Source: Clostridiales bacterium (GTDB lineage: Bacteria; Bacillota; Clostridia; Lachnospirales; UBA12420). Taken from it: a stretch of 61,849 nucleotides of DNA. Below, one piece after another: positions 45,032 through 54,752 of this stretch (positions within the stretch are counted from its first letter, which is position 1; each line of letters opens with the position of its first letter). Under the pieces are notes generated by a model, which searched no databases, was not told the origin of the DNA, and saw only the letters and a list, made by a program, of their open reading frames with translations. The stretch covers positions 1-61,849 of the forward strand of contig DMOI01000058.1 of NCBI GenBank assembly GCA_003452395.1. Direction: 5' to 3'. Made by a program: the position numbers and the translations under genes.

Positions 45032-45086
45032 AAAACCAACTCCAGACTACAGTTTATACAATTCTTTCATTATCCCTACTTTTTAT

Positions 45087-45905
45087 CTATTTATTCTTTA
45101 TTAGTAATACATTATTTATCCTTCTATAATTAACATTTGGTTTAACATATACTTGTCTTACTAGAGTAGATGAGTCCGTTTGTATTTTTATTACTTTTCC
45201 CACAGGTATTCCCTCTGGATAAATATCGCTAATATTTGAGGTAATTATATCTTCTCCTTCAATAATATCTGTATCAGTTGTTATGTAATCAAGCTTACAT
45301 ACATCGCCATTATCTTGCAAATTGGCACCTTTAAGAATTACCGGTTCTTTACTTCTTTGTAACATACAGCTAACCGCACTTTCCTCATCAGTAATTGCCA
45401 TCACTTTTGAAGAAATGTCATTTACTTGTATTACCTTACCTACAAGTCCTTGATAATTTATTACTACCATATTTTCAGTTACCCCATTGTTTTTACCTTT
45501 ATCTATTATAAAGATTTTACTATAACTACTTGGATCAACACCTATAACTCCTGCGCCAGTTACAACGGGATACGTATCTTTTTCTGACATCTCTAAAAGA
45601 TTCCTAAGTTCTTTGTTTTCTTCTTTAAATTCATTTAGTATAAAATTATCATATTTTAACTTTTCATTCTCTTTTAGCAATTTTTCATTATCTGTTTCGA
45701 GTGTTCCTATTCTTGCTATATAGTTAAATGAACCACCAATAAGACTATTTATACCATTAAATAATCTATACACTGGCGTTGTTATATAACTAGTAATATT
45801 AGTTGCAAAATTTGCTTTTTCACTTGTTATAGCTATCGTTATTATTAGTATTATTGTTCCCACAACTATATATTTGCCTTTATGACTCTTTTTATTTGTA
45901 TACAC
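45087..45905 (-). CDS. mreC: rod shape-determining protein MreC
   Basis: 272 residues. One membrane helix (about 12-32), a coiled coil (about 60-95: LLKENEKLKYDNFIL), then the beta-barrel periplasmic-type domain with GVIGVDPSSYSKIFIIDKG and the terminal GIPVGKV motif. GTG at 45905 has AAAGGA at 8 bases; the ATG pair at 45911/45914 lies closer to it and is a possible alternative. A longer start at 45953 would overlap the mreB stop and lacks a ribosome site. Confidence 0.92.
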   Translation of the reverse strand: MYTNKKSHKGKYIVVGTIILIITIAITSEKANFATNITSYITTPVYRLFNGINSLIGGSFNYIARIGTLETDNEKLLKENEKLKYDNFILNEFKEENKELRNLLEMSEKDTYPVVTGAGVIGVDPSSYSKIFIIDKGKNNGVTENMVVINYQGLVGKVIQVNDISSKVMAITDEESAVSCMLQRSKEPVILKGANLQDNGDVCKLDYITTDTDIIEGEDIITSNISDIYPEGIPVGKVIKIQTDSSTLVRQVYVKPNVNYRRINNVLLIKNK

Positions 45906-45959
45906 CTGCATCATCCTTTGCGTTATATAGTGATATGTGCATAGCACTGGCACATTTCA

Positions 45960-46988
45960 CTATCTCCTAGGTGAAATAAGTACCGTTCTTAAACTATCAA
46001 TATGTTCGAGCGTTAGACCTGTACCTCTAGCAACACATGTCAATGGATCCTTAGCAACATATACTGGCATGTCAGTTTCCTTACTTATAAGTCCATCTAG
46101 ATTCCTAAGCAAAGCACCTCCACCTGCGAGTGTAATACCATTTACCATTACATCAGCTGATAGTTCTGGAGGAGTCTTTTCTAAGGTCGCTTTTATACAA
46201 TCCACAATTGCGTTTACAGAATCTTTTATAGCTCTACTTACTTCTGAAGACGATATAGTAATTGTCTTAGGAAGTCCTGTTATAAGATCTCTGCCCTTAA
46301 TAGATTTAGCATAGTCTTCCTCATCAGATTCAATATATGCTGCTCCTATTTCTATCTTTATTTCCTCTGCTGTTCTGTAACCTATCATTAAGTTATACTC
46401 TTTTTTAATATGATTTATTATGTTTTCGTCAAGTGCATCTCCAGCTATTCTAAGAGATTTACTTGTTACTATACCACCTAGCGATATAACAGCTACTTCA
46501 CAAGTTCCCCCACCTATATCAACAATCATACTTCCTATTGGAAGTGCTACAGGGAGTCCTGCACCTATTGCTGCCGCCATCGGTTCTTCAATAAGATACG
46601 TAGATCTTTCATTTCCACCTGCCTGTATAGTTGCTTCTATAACTGCTCTTTTTTCTACTTCTGTTACACCATACGGTATACATACTATTACCCTTGGCTT
46701 TGCCGTAAAAATGCTCCTCTTATATGCCTTGTTTATAAAATATTGTAACATTGCTTGTGTTGTGTCAAAGTCAGCAATAACCCCATCTTTCATTGGTCTT
46801 ATTGCAACTATGTTTCCCGGTGTTCTACCTATCATGTTTTTTGCCTCAAGCCCTACCGCTTTTACTTCCTTAGTGTTTATGTCCATTGCCACAACTGACG
46901 GTTCATTTATAACAATTCCCTTGCCATCTAAATATACAAGTGTATTAGCTGTACCTAAATCTATCCCAACATTTTTAGTGAAAAACAT
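45960..46988 (-). CDS. mreB: cell shape protein MreB
   Basis: 342 residues, actin-like. N-terminal GIDLGTANTLVYL (phosphate 1), VCIPYGVTEVEKRA, EEPMAAAIGAGL, DIGGGTCEVAVISLGG (phosphate 2) and GGGALLRNLDGL (adenosine). Forms membrane-bound filaments that guide PBP2-dependent wall growth. The ATG at 46988 gives the family-typical MFFTKNVGIDLG; the ATG at 47000 is itself part of the ribosome site region. First gene of the mre-mrdA-minC operon. Confidence 0.96.
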   Translation of the reverse strand: MFFTKNVGIDLGTANTLVYLDGKGIVINEPSVVAMDINTKEVKAVGLEAKNMIGRTPGNIVAIRPMKDGVIADFDTTQAMLQYFINKAYKRSIFTAKPRVIVCIPYGVTEVEKRAVIEATIQAGGNERSTYLIEEPMAAAIGAGLPVALPIGSMIVDIGGGTCEVAVISLGGIVTSKSLRIAGDALDENIINHIKKEYNLMIGYRTAEEIKIEIGAAYIESDEEDYAKSIKGRDLITGLPKTITISSSEVSRAIKDSVNAIVDCIKATLEKTPPELSADVMVNGITLAGGGALLRNLDGLISKETDMPVYVAKDPLTCVARGTGLTLEHIDSLRTVLISPRR

Positions 46989-47042
46989 ACTTTTATCCAT
47001 CCTTTCTCTGTGCTAGTAGCACCGAATCCAATTCCTACATTT

Positions 47043-47071
47043 ATTATAAACCAACATCTTGTTTTTATCAA
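47043..47071 (-). promoter_or_regulatory. promoter of the mreB operon
   Basis: Minus strand TTGATA (47066-47071), 17 bases, TATAAT (47043-47048), about 50 bases before the mreB start. Confidence 0.85.
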
Positions 47072-47090
47072 TATAAAAGTTAAAAATAAT

Positions 47091-47138
47091 AATAAATTTA
47101 AAGGAATCAAGCAAATGCTTAATTCCTTTAAATTTATT
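47091..47138 (-). terminator. terminator of the lipoprotein gene
   Basis: Long hairpin of about 23 bp (AATAAATTTAAAGGAAT arm) just after the lipoprotein stop codon and before the mre promoter. Confidence 0.8.
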
Positions 47139-47152
47139 ATCCCCTATAATTA

Positions 47153-47674
47153 TTATTCAGTTTTAGTTTCCTCAGTATCTTTTTTATCTTCAGTATCCTC
47201 AGTTTTTTCAGTTGTATCTTCAATTACATCTGTAAACTTTTCACCCTTTGTATCTATTACTTCAAAAGTTTCCATGGTTGTGTTTACTTTTAATATAATA
47301 TACGGATATGTCTTGCCTGTAGTAACTTTTGCATCTGCAGCAGGTTTTATTTCATCTATTTCTATGACAACTTTATCACCTGACTCCAGCACAGATTTCA
47401 CGTCTACGTTATATCCATCTGTAGGCTTTTCTCCAAGGCCTATGAAAATATTTTTTTCATCACCATCGGATTTTATTACTCCATAGCCTTTCATCTTTTG
47501 TACATCAGTAATTGATGATTTTAACTCCGATGGAACTGTTTCAAGCTTTTCAAATATAACCTGAGTTGTCTCCCCATCAGTCTGCCCTGTTTGATCCTCG
47601 GTAGCCTTTGTACAAGCTACCACCATTACAACTAAACCTGCTAAAATTCCTAAAATTAATATTTTTTTATTCAT
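47153..47674 (-). CDS. lipoprotein with PrcB-like C-terminal domain
   Basis: 173 residues. Lipoprotein signal with lipobox VVAC (Cys21). The middle (about 60-145) matches the pattern of the PrcB_C domain: IFIGLGEKPTDGYNVDV, then VVIEIDEIKP and a YPYIILKV strand. The C-terminal 30 residues are a Glu/Lys/Thr-rich tail made of TE-D repeats. Anchored outside the membrane; role unknown, possibly an inhibitor or partner of a protease. Start behind AGGAGGG. Confidence 0.75.
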   Translation of the reverse strand: MNKKILILGILAGLVVMVVACTKATEDQTGQTDGETTQVIFEKLETVPSELKSSITDVQKMKGYGVIKSDGDEKNIFIGLGEKPTDGYNVDVKSVLESGDKVVIEIDEIKPAADAKVTTGKTYPYIILKVNTTMETFEVIDTKGEKFTDVIEDTTEKTEDTEDKKDTEETKTE

Positions 47675-47754
47675 ATGACCCTCCTAAAAATATGATATCT
47701 ATGTATATAATTATCCCTCATATCTTTAGAATTATACGTTAACTTGCAATATTC

Positions 47755-49464
47755 TTATTTTTTATTTGTCCATCTTCTATCGTCTCTTCTTGGTCCTCTA
47801 CTTTCACTACCACTTTTACTTCTGCTATCATAAGTGCGGCTACCTCTTTTCTTACTTTGCCCTTTTCCACTTGATTTCTCAATGCTTATTGTTGCGCCTT
47901 TAATAGTATTTCCTTGCATTACCGCAATTACTTGCTCCGCATATTTTCCAGGTATCTCAATAAACGTATAATTTTCATGAATATCAATATCTCCGATAAA
48001 TTTTCCTTGTATTCTCGCTTTATCAGCTATCGCACCTACAACATCTTTTGGAGTAATACCTTTGTTTCTTCCTATATTTATGAACAATCTATCCATATCT
48101 CTTGAATCCCTAGAATCTCTTGCTCCTGCCATTTCATTAAAGGTCGATAATGTTTCGATATCTTTATTAGTTATTGGAAGCTCTAGCTTCATAGATAATA
48201 ATGCAGCAGCTATCTCAGCAGCAGCGTAATTATCTTCTATAAGACCTTCGACAATTTTAATATATTTTTCTAAATTTTCATTATCTATTTTTTCTTTTAA
48301 TTCAATTAAAAATGCTTCTGTTTTCAGGTTTTCTACATCGCCCGCAGTAGGAATTTTGTGGCTTTCCATTTTCTTATTTGTATATTTCATAATACTTCTG
48401 AGTGAATTAAATTCGCTAGAAGTTACTAAAGAAAATGATTTACCTTCTCTTCCTGCACGACCTGTTCTACCTATTCTATGAACATAAAATTCTTCATGCG
48501 TAGGCATATCAAAATTGAAAACTGCCTCAACTTCGTCTATATCAAGTCCACGTGCTGCAACATCGGTAGCAACTAATATTTCTATAGTACCTCTTTTAAA
48601 CTTCTTTAATATATTACTTCTCAATTCTTGTTTCATGTCTCCATGAATTTTATCAGCCATATATCCTCTTGATTGAATTTGTTCTGTAACATCGTCAACT
48701 TTTCTTTTTGTATTACAAAACACCATAGAAAGCTTTGGGTTATACATATCAATAAGTCTAGTAAGTACTTCAACTTTATCTCTTTCCTTTACTTCTACAT
48801 ATCTTTGTTCTGTATTTGGTGCTGTAAGTTCTTTATGCTCTATTCTAACTATTTGTGGATTTTTCTGATATTTGTGTATAATATCCATTATTTGTCTCGG
48901 CATAGTTGCTGAAAAAAGCATAGTTTGTCTTTCTGGTTTTGCACCTTTTAATATCTCTTCTATATCTTCTCTAAATCCCATTTTTAACATTTCATCTGCT
49001 TCATCAAGTACAAACATAGAAAGGTTGTCAAACTTAAGTGTTTTCCTTCTTAAGTGGTCCATTATTCTACCAGGAGTACCTATAACTATTTGTACACCTT
49101 TTTTCAATCCTTTAATTTGTCTATCTATTGGTTGTCCACCAAATATAGGTAGAACATTAATGCCCACTTTATACTTAGCGATTTTAATTATTTCTTCTGC
49201 AACTTGTACTGCAAGTTCTCTCGTAGGACATAATACTAGGGCTTGTGTCTTTTCCAATTTCACATCTATTTTTTCTATAATAGGTATCCCAAATGCTGCC
49301 GTCTTCCCTGTTCCTGTTTGTGCTTGTCCTACAACATCTCTTCCTTCTAATCCTAAAGGTATTGAAAGCGATTGTATGGGAGTCATTGCTTCAAACCCCA
49401 TCTCCTTTATTGCCTTCATTATTTCTTGTGAACATCCTAATTCTTCAATTCTTTTTTCTTCCAT
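47755..49464 (-). CDS. DEAD-box RNA helicase
   Basis: 569 residues. Q motif MTPIQ, motif I AQTGTGKT, DEAD, SAT and VI HRIGRTGRAGREG in order; a dimerisation-like region follows (about 370-440), then a DbpA-type RNA-binding domain (about 455-525: LFINIGRNKGITPKDVVGAI) and an RGS/RDD-rich basic tail. This is the CshA/DeaD layout, acting in ribosome assembly and RNA decay, often cold-induced. A long structured leader precedes it. Confidence 0.93.
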   Translation of the reverse strand: MEEKRIEELGCSQEIMKAIKEMGFEAMTPIQSLSIPLGLEGRDVVGQAQTGTGKTAAFGIPIIEKIDVKLEKTQALVLCPTRELAVQVAEEIIKIAKYKVGINVLPIFGGQPIDRQIKGLKKGVQIVIGTPGRIMDHLRRKTLKFDNLSMFVLDEADEMLKMGFREDIEEILKGAKPERQTMLFSATMPRQIMDIIHKYQKNPQIVRIEHKELTAPNTEQRYVEVKERDKVEVLTRLIDMYNPKLSMVFCNTKRKVDDVTEQIQSRGYMADKIHGDMKQELRSNILKKFKRGTIEILVATDVAARGLDIDEVEAVFNFDMPTHEEFYVHRIGRTGRAGREGKSFSLVTSSEFNSLRSIMKYTNKKMESHKIPTAGDVENLKTEAFLIELKEKIDNENLEKYIKIVEGLIEDNYAAAEIAAALLSMKLELPITNKDIETLSTFNEMAGARDSRDSRDMDRLFINIGRNKGITPKDVVGAIADKARIQGKFIGDIDIHENYTFIEIPGKYAEQVIAVMQGNTIKGATISIEKSSGKGQSKKRGSRTYDSRSKSGSESRGPRRDDRRWTNKK

Positions 49465-49722
49465 TTTCTATCTCCTTAGATTCATTAAGTTTGATAATGA
49501 GTATATATCTCACATCGTTTTATTTTTCGCCACGATCAGAATATGAGCTAGTTTATTATCTTAATAAACTTTATTAAGATTACTAGCGTTGTTCACAGCA
49601 TTATACCATAATACTATGAACCTACCTTAAGCGGTATCATCCTCGGGGCTTCTAAATAAAACCCCTAACTCCTCCAAAATCACATTAGACATGTGATAAC
49701 TTTCTATCCGATTCACGCACGA
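49465..49722 (-). promoter_or_regulatory. structured 5' leader of the DEAD-box gene
   Basis: About 258 transcribed bases before the start codon hold three clean hairpins: ATCACAT/ATGTGAT (49679-49697), GGGGTTT/AAGCCCC (49645-49665, with one G-U) and a perfect 10-bp ATCTTAATAA/TTATTAAGAT (49558-49580). A GGAGGAG followed by no frame lies between. Long leaders of this sort regulate cold-shock helicase genes; this one matches no RNA family I can name. Confidence 0.55.
49600..49609 (-). promoter_or_regulatory. possible second promoter of the DEAD-box gene
   Basis: ATGGTATAAT, an extended -10, inside the leader; the -35 is weak. Confidence 0.4.
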
Positions 49723-49729
49723 TTTTTTT

Positions 49730-49758
49730 ATTATAACATATTTTTACAATTTTTGCAA
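49730..49758 (-). promoter_or_regulatory. promoter of the DEAD-box gene
   Basis: TTGCAA (49753-49758), 17 bases, TATAAT (49730-49735) with extended -10 TG one base upstream. Confidence 0.75.
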
Positions 49759-49800
49759 GCAAAAACAGAAAAATAAATTTATATGAATTTATACTTATTT

Positions 49801-51753
49801 TTAATAGTTTAACCATTCCTGTATCAAATCATCTAACTGAACTTGTATTTTTTCTTTCAAGTCATATAATTCCTTCACTTTCTCATATTCATTTCCATTT
49901 TTATGAGCTTCGTGATCAATCTCTGCTATTTGTTTCTCAAGTCCATATATTTTTACTTCTAGGGTCTGCTTTTTTGTCGCTTTTGTTCTTTCTTCTACTC
50001 CTGAATCATATGCCTTTTTATCTTTCTGCTCTTTCTGTTTTTTTAATATTTGAGATGTTTCTGTTTTATTAAGTTTTATCTTTTCCCCTCTATAATAATC
50101 ATAATTCCCATTGTAACAAATTATCTTTTTATCCTTTACCTCAAATATCTTGTTTGCTATTCTATTGATAAAATACCTGTCATGGGATATGAAAAATATA
50201 GTCCCGTCAAACTCAATAAGTGTTTGCTCTAAAACTTCTTTTGAATCAATATCTAGGTGATTTGTAGGCTCATCAAGTACTAAAAAATTTATGTCTTGTT
50301 GCATTAGTTGTCCAAGTCTTAACCGAGTTTTTTCTCCACCAGAAAGACTCTTGACCTTTTTAAACACGTCATCCCCACAAAACAGAAATTTAGCCAATGT
50401 GTTTCTAGCTTCTTTTTCATCAATATATATATTTTCCCTAAACTCTTCGAGTACAGTATGTTCTTCACAGGTAAAGGTTATGTTTTGATCCAAATATGCA
50501 AGCTTTATATTGGTCCCTAATTTTATTGTTCCAAAATCTTTTTTATATAATTCTAAATCCTGTATGTATGGAAAATCTCTTCTTTTTTTATCATCCAATT
50601 TCTCTATATACTCATATAACATGCTTTTCACAATAGTCGATTTTCCACAACCATTTCCACCCAGTAGCACAGCACTATCTAAATGCATTAGTTTCAAATT
50701 TGCGTTTTCAAACAACTGTTTATCGTAAAAACTCTTACCATAATCTTTTACCTCTAATACTTCATTACCAGTTCTTGCAGCTTCGTTAAGTACTAGTTTC
50801 ATCTTTTTCTGCTTTAGTATGGGCTTTTCTATTTTATCCATTCTTTCGATTCGTTTTTCCATATTACGCATTTTCTTAAACATTGCATCTCCGCCTGTTC
50901 TCGCGCCCCAATCTTTAAACCTATGTACCGCCTTTTCCATTTGACCAATTTCTTTTTGTTGATTATTATACACCATACTCTGTTCAAGTAGTCTTCTTTC
51001 CTTCTCTTCTATATAATAAGTATAGTTTCCTTGATATGTATCCGCTTCCCCTCGCTCTATCTCTATAACTTTTTCTATTACCCTATCTAAAAAATATCTG
51101 TCATGCGAAATGATTAAAACAGTTCCCCTATACTCTTTTATAAAATCTTCCAGCCATTCAACCGCATCTATATCAAGATGATTTGTTGGCTCATCGAGTA
51201 AAAGGATATCTGGAGACTCAAGCAATATCTTCGCCAAAATTACTTTCGTCTTTTCCCCACCACTCAAACTATTAAAATGCTTATTTATAAATTTCTCATC
51301 AAAACCTAAACCATTACACACCCGCGCTATATTTTCTTCCGTTTTATACCCATCCCTAGCCTCATACATATTCTGAATATCCGCATATTTTTTAACCACT
51401 AATTCTAAATCTTTATCCTTCAAAACAGACATCTCACACTCAATTTCCTTCATCTGTTTACTTAGTTTATGTACATATTCAAAAGCCATATTCAAAACAT
51501 CCACCACTCTGCATCCATCATCATAATTTGGAATCTGATCTAAATACCCAACTGTAAGCCCCTTCTTTATAGTCAAATTCCCTTCCTTATAATCTTCGTT
51601 CCCTGTTATTATCTTAAACAAAGTTGTCTTTCCACAACCATTTTGCCCAACAAAACCTACTTTTTCTTTCTCATTTATTTGAAATGACACATCTCTTAAA
51701 ATCTGATTTACACCATAATATTTTTGTATATTTTTAGTTTCTATTGCTAACAT
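49801..51753 (-). CDS. ABC-F family ATPase
   Basis: 650 residues, two ABC domains without membrane helices. First: Walker A GQNGCGKTT near 36, LSGGEKTKV, LLLDEPTNHLD; second: GGNGCGKST near 350, LSGGEKTRL, VLDEPTNHLD. The linker has the ABC-F arginine/lysine-rich P-site interaction helix (FKKMRNMEKRIERMDK). C-terminal coiled coil (about 560-645). ABC-F proteins bind the ribosomal E site as translation or antibiotic-protection factors; which applies cannot be told. No leader attenuator is obvious. Confidence 0.92.
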   Translation of the reverse strand: MLAIETKNIQKYYGVNQILRDVSFQINEKEKVGFVGQNGCGKTTLFKIITGNEDYKEGNLTIKKGLTVGYLDQIPNYDDGCRVVDVLNMAFEYVHKLSKQMKEIECEMSVLKDKDLELVVKKYADIQNMYEARDGYKTEENIARVCNGLGFDEKFINKHFNSLSGGEKTKVILAKILLESPDILLLDEPTNHLDIDAVEWLEDFIKEYRGTVLIISHDRYFLDRVIEKVIEIERGEADTYQGNYTYYIEEKERRLLEQSMVYNNQQKEIGQMEKAVHRFKDWGARTGGDAMFKKMRNMEKRIERMDKIEKPILKQKKMKLVLNEAARTGNEVLEVKDYGKSFYDKQLFENANLKLMHLDSAVLLGGNGCGKSTIVKSMLYEYIEKLDDKKRRDFPYIQDLELYKKDFGTIKLGTNIKLAYLDQNITFTCEEHTVLEEFRENIYIDEKEARNTLAKFLFCGDDVFKKVKSLSGGEKTRLRLGQLMQQDINFLVLDEPTNHLDIDSKEVLEQTLIEFDGTIFFISHDRYFINRIANKIFEVKDKKIICYNGNYDYYRGEKIKLNKTETSQILKKQKEQKDKKAYDSGVEERTKATKKQTLEVKIYGLEKQIAEIDHEAHKNGNEYEKVKELYDLKEKIQVQLDDLIQEWLNY

Positions 51754-51822
51754 ATCGGTTTCTCCTATAAAAGCACAAGCCCTCAGTTTTTTTTATTCAT
51801 TATGTTTCTCCTCGTTCTATTA

Positions 51823-52142
51823 TTATTTTTGCATTATTTTTCGTCCACATTTAATACAAAAATAATGCTTTTTATTCTTGATGTAATAATATATGCCGAA
51901 GATTATTATGGCAACTACGAAATTATTAATTTCCTCTATCTTTTGTGTAGCAATAGCAAATACAATAAGTATAACGAAAAGTACATTGTTTTCACCCTTA
52001 GAGAGCATTGGTTCTGCTCCCATAATTCCATTATACCCACAGGTATTACATACCATTTTATCATTAGACATAGTAGTATATTTAGCTAACTCTCTATCAA
52101 TTTTTATCTTTTCTTCAAATTTATCTACTTTTTTTCATCCAT
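51823..52142 (-). pseudogene. small zinc-ribbon membrane protein, frameshifted at poly-A
   Basis: The open part (82 residues from ATG 52071) has a CNTCG motif, two membrane helices and a closing CIKCG, so one zinc ribbon is split by two helices. That ATG has no ribosome site. In contrast an ATG at 52142 has GAGGTGA at 9 bases and starts MDEKK, then hits TAG right after a run of seven A (52129-52135). One extra A would join it in frame through about 24 charged codons to the zinc-ribbon part, giving about 106 residues. So it is a slippage frameshift: true mutation, sequencing error or transcriptional slippage. Confidence 0.6.
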
Positions 52143-52153
52143 ATAGCATCACC

Positions 52154-52384
52154 TCAAACTCTACTATATTTTTGTTGCTTTGATGAAGTTTTGTCGAGTA
52201 TTTGAATTTCAGTTACATGCTCTTTCTCCATTTCATTTAAAAATAATCTTCCTAGAAGCAATCTGTCTTCTTTAGGAATTCTGTTCCATTCATATCCTTT
52301 AAATAAATCTTTTACTAAAAACACCTCTCCCTTATTTAATTTTTCAACTTCTTTTAAAGCTTGATTCAATAATATATTCACCAT
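52154..52384 (-). CDS. DUF1413-like small protein
   Basis: 76 residues. GEVFLVKDLFKGYEWNRIP and RLLLGRLFLNE match the DUF1413 pattern, small proteins of unknown role found in Bacillota and sometimes on plasmids. The ATG at 52384 is preferred over a GTG at 52393 because GGAG lies 8 bases before it. It probably shares a transcript with the frameshifted zinc-ribbon gene 12 bases downstream. Confidence 0.68.
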   Translation of the reverse strand: MVNILLNQALKEVEKLNKGEVFLVKDLFKGYEWNRIPKEDRLLLGRLFLNEMEKEHVTEIQILDKTSSKQQKYSRV

Positions 52385-52420
52385 AATAACCACTCCTCGT
52401 TTAATATTGTTGTTATCAAT

Positions 52421-52449
52421 AATATATACCTTGTTGTTAATTTTGTCAA
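52421..52449 (-). promoter_or_regulatory. promoter of the DUF1413 / zinc-ribbon unit
   Basis: TTGACA (52444-52449), 17 bases, TATATT (52421-52426). The direct repeat TAACAACAA occurs once in the spacer and once just after the -10, possibly an operator. Confidence 0.75.
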
Positions 52450-52535
52450 TATAAATTTAAAAAATTATTAATATTTTATACATTTATGTTTCCCGCAGGA
52501 TCAGTCCTTGCTACTGGGCAAAAGTATTACTTTTT

Positions 52536-54752
52536 TCATCTCCCCAATCTCTCACATAACCCAGAGTACCTACTCTCTATTCTATTATTATCTATCATCC
52601 TGTTCATCGCTTCAACACTACCAACAATAACAAGCATTCTTTTCGCTCTTGTAATAGCCGTATACAACAAATTCCTAGTAAACAGCACATCTGGCCCTGA
52701 TAATAGTGGTATTATGACAACAGGATATTCGCTTCCTTGTGATTTGTGTATCGTCATGGCATATGATAGTTCTATCTCATCCATGCTCATTCCTGAATAA
52801 TCTGCTATTTTGTTATCATCAAATATTATCTTCACACTTCCATCGTCATTTATATCCAGTATCTCTCCTTGTTCTCCATTAAATACGCCTTGTCCCTCTA
52901 TGACCTTACCCTCACACCCAAATTTCTCCCATTCAAGCTTATAATTATTCTTTATCTGCATTACCTTGTCATTAGCTCTGAATTTCTTCTTTGAAAATTC
53001 TTTTTCTTTTTTATTTTTATCCTTTGGATTAACTACATCCTGAAATACTGTGTTTAAATTTTCTGTGCCTAATAATCCCTTTTTCATTGGAGTGAGTATT
53101 TGTATATCTTTCGTCTCACAACCTAGATGCGATGGTAGCCTCTTTTCTATGAGTTCCTTCATCATCTGGATAACTCCATCACTCGTATTTCTTTTTATAA
53201 AGAAAAAATCCGTAGATTTTTCCGTAATACAGAGGTGATTTCCTTCGTTCACATCACGCGCATATATGGCAATATGGCTATCTTTTGATTGTCTAAATAT
53301 TTCTTTAAGTTCTACTACAGGTACCGTTCCACTATTTATTAGATCTTTTAGAAAATTGCCCGGCCCTACTGGTGGAAGTTGATTATGGTCACCGACAAAT
53401 ATTACTTTGCTCCCACCCATAATCGCGCGAAGCAAACTGCTGGCTATGTATATATCAAGCATGGACACCTCATCAACTATAACTACATCGGCTTCAATCG
53501 GATTTGACTCGCATTTTTGAAATCTTTGATATTCCCTATCTTCGTCTATTACTTTAACTTCAAGCAATCTATGTATTGTTTGGGAATCTATACCCGTAGC
53601 TTCTGTCATCCTTTTGGCTGCTCTTCCAGTAGGTGCAGCGAGAACTACTACTTTCTTTTCTTCCTGTAGTATATCAAGTACAAAGTTTATAAGTGTAGTT
53701 TTCCCGGTCCCTGGTCCACCTGTTATTACAGTTAATCTATTTTTCACAACCTCATGTATAGCTTGCTTTTGCTTTTGTGCTAATTTTATATTCTTATTTT
53801 TTTCAAGTCCTTCTATCTTTTTGTTTAGTACATTTTTCTCTATACCTTTTTCTTCACCTGATAGTTCCTTTATTTTACTCGCCACTACACATTCAGCCAT
53901 ATAAAGCCATTCAAGATATACTACTTTTTCGCCATTTATCGTATCTGTATATATTTCTCTTTTTATATGTAAATTCATCAATGCATTATCAATCAAATTA
54001 CTATCTACCATCAACGTGTTGGTTATTATATCAACTAGAGTAGTTCTTGGTAAATACGTGTGCCCACTCATTATGACATCTGACAATGTATATACAATGC
54101 ACGCTGCTACCCTATTTACGTCATTACTTACTATACCCATTCTTTGTGCAATTGCATCTGCTTGTATAAAACCTATACCACGTATATCTTTTATAAGAGA
54201 ATATGGATTTTTCTCTATAACTTTTATTGTGTTTTCTTTATAAATTTCATGTATTTTTATAGCCAAGTTAGTGCTAATGTCGTACTTTGAAAGGTACATA
54301 ATTACTTGTCTTATCTCTGCCTGCTTAGCAAAAGTTATACTTATTTCTTTAGCTTTTACAAGACTAATACCTTTCACAGTTGATAATTTTAAATAATCAG
54401 ACTCTATTACGCGAAATGTGTCATCTCCAAATTTGTCAACTATCCTCTCAGCCAGCCTTTCACCTATTCCCGTTATAACACCTGATCCTAGATATTTAAC
54501 CATTCCTTCCCTTGAACTTGGGATGGTTTTTTGATAATTTACTACCTTAAACTGACTTCCATATTTCCCGTGTTCATCATAACATCCCTCAACTTCTACT
54601 GTCTCTCCAACCGTCACATCCGCAATGTTTCCAACACAAATAATGCCATCCTTTGCCCCGTCACATAAAAGTCTACATACAGCATATCCATTATCATTAT
54701 TTTTAAATATTATACTTTCAATTGTTCCCTGTATTTTTTCTATGTTTTTCAT
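52536..54752 (-). CDS. recD2: RecD2-type SF1B DNA helicase
   Basis: 738 residues, RecD2 length. N-terminal OB-like and helix-hairpin-helix region (about 1-200, VKYLGSGVITGIGERLAERIV), then Walker A TGGPGTGKTT near 345, DEVSM motif II, GDHNQLPPVGPG motif III, and YAMTIHKSQGSEYP / LYTAITRAK motifs V-VI. A 5'-3' helicase acting in recombination and repair without RecBC. Not obviously co-transcribed with neighbours. Confidence 0.95.
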   Translation of the reverse strand: MKNIEKIQGTIESIIFKNNDNGYAVCRLLCDGAKDGIICVGNIADVTVGETVEVEGCYDEHGKYGSQFKVVNYQKTIPSSREGMVKYLGSGVITGIGERLAERIVDKFGDDTFRVIESDYLKLSTVKGISLVKAKEISITFAKQAEIRQVIMYLSKYDISTNLAIKIHEIYKENTIKVIEKNPYSLIKDIRGIGFIQADAIAQRMGIVSNDVNRVAACIVYTLSDVIMSGHTYLPRTTLVDIITNTLMVDSNLIDNALMNLHIKREIYTDTINGEKVVYLEWLYMAECVVASKIKELSGEEKGIEKNVLNKKIEGLEKNKNIKLAQKQKQAIHEVVKNRLTVITGGPGTGKTTLINFVLDILQEEKKVVVLAAPTGRAAKRMTEATGIDSQTIHRLLEVKVIDEDREYQRFQKCESNPIEADVVIVDEVSMLDIYIASSLLRAIMGGSKVIFVGDHNQLPPVGPGNFLKDLINSGTVPVVELKEIFRQSKDSHIAIYARDVNEGNHLCITEKSTDFFFIKRNTSDGVIQMMKELIEKRLPSHLGCETKDIQILTPMKKGLLGTENLNTVFQDVVNPKDKNKKEKEFSKKKFRANDKVMQIKNNYKLEWEKFGCEGKVIEGQGVFNGEQGEILDINDDGSVKIIFDDNKIADYSGMSMDEIELSYAMTIHKSQGSEYPVVIIPLLSGPDVLFTRNLLYTAITRAKRMLVIVGSVEAMNRMIDNNRIESRYSGLCERLGR

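Noticed and set aside
46420..47016. Plus-strand frame of 198 residues opposite mreB
   Set aside because: Shadow of mreB, no start signals.
48872..49546. Plus-strand frame of 224 residues opposite the DEAD-box gene
   Set aside because: Shadow of the helicase motifs on the other strand; Cys/Ser/Ile-rich with no domain.
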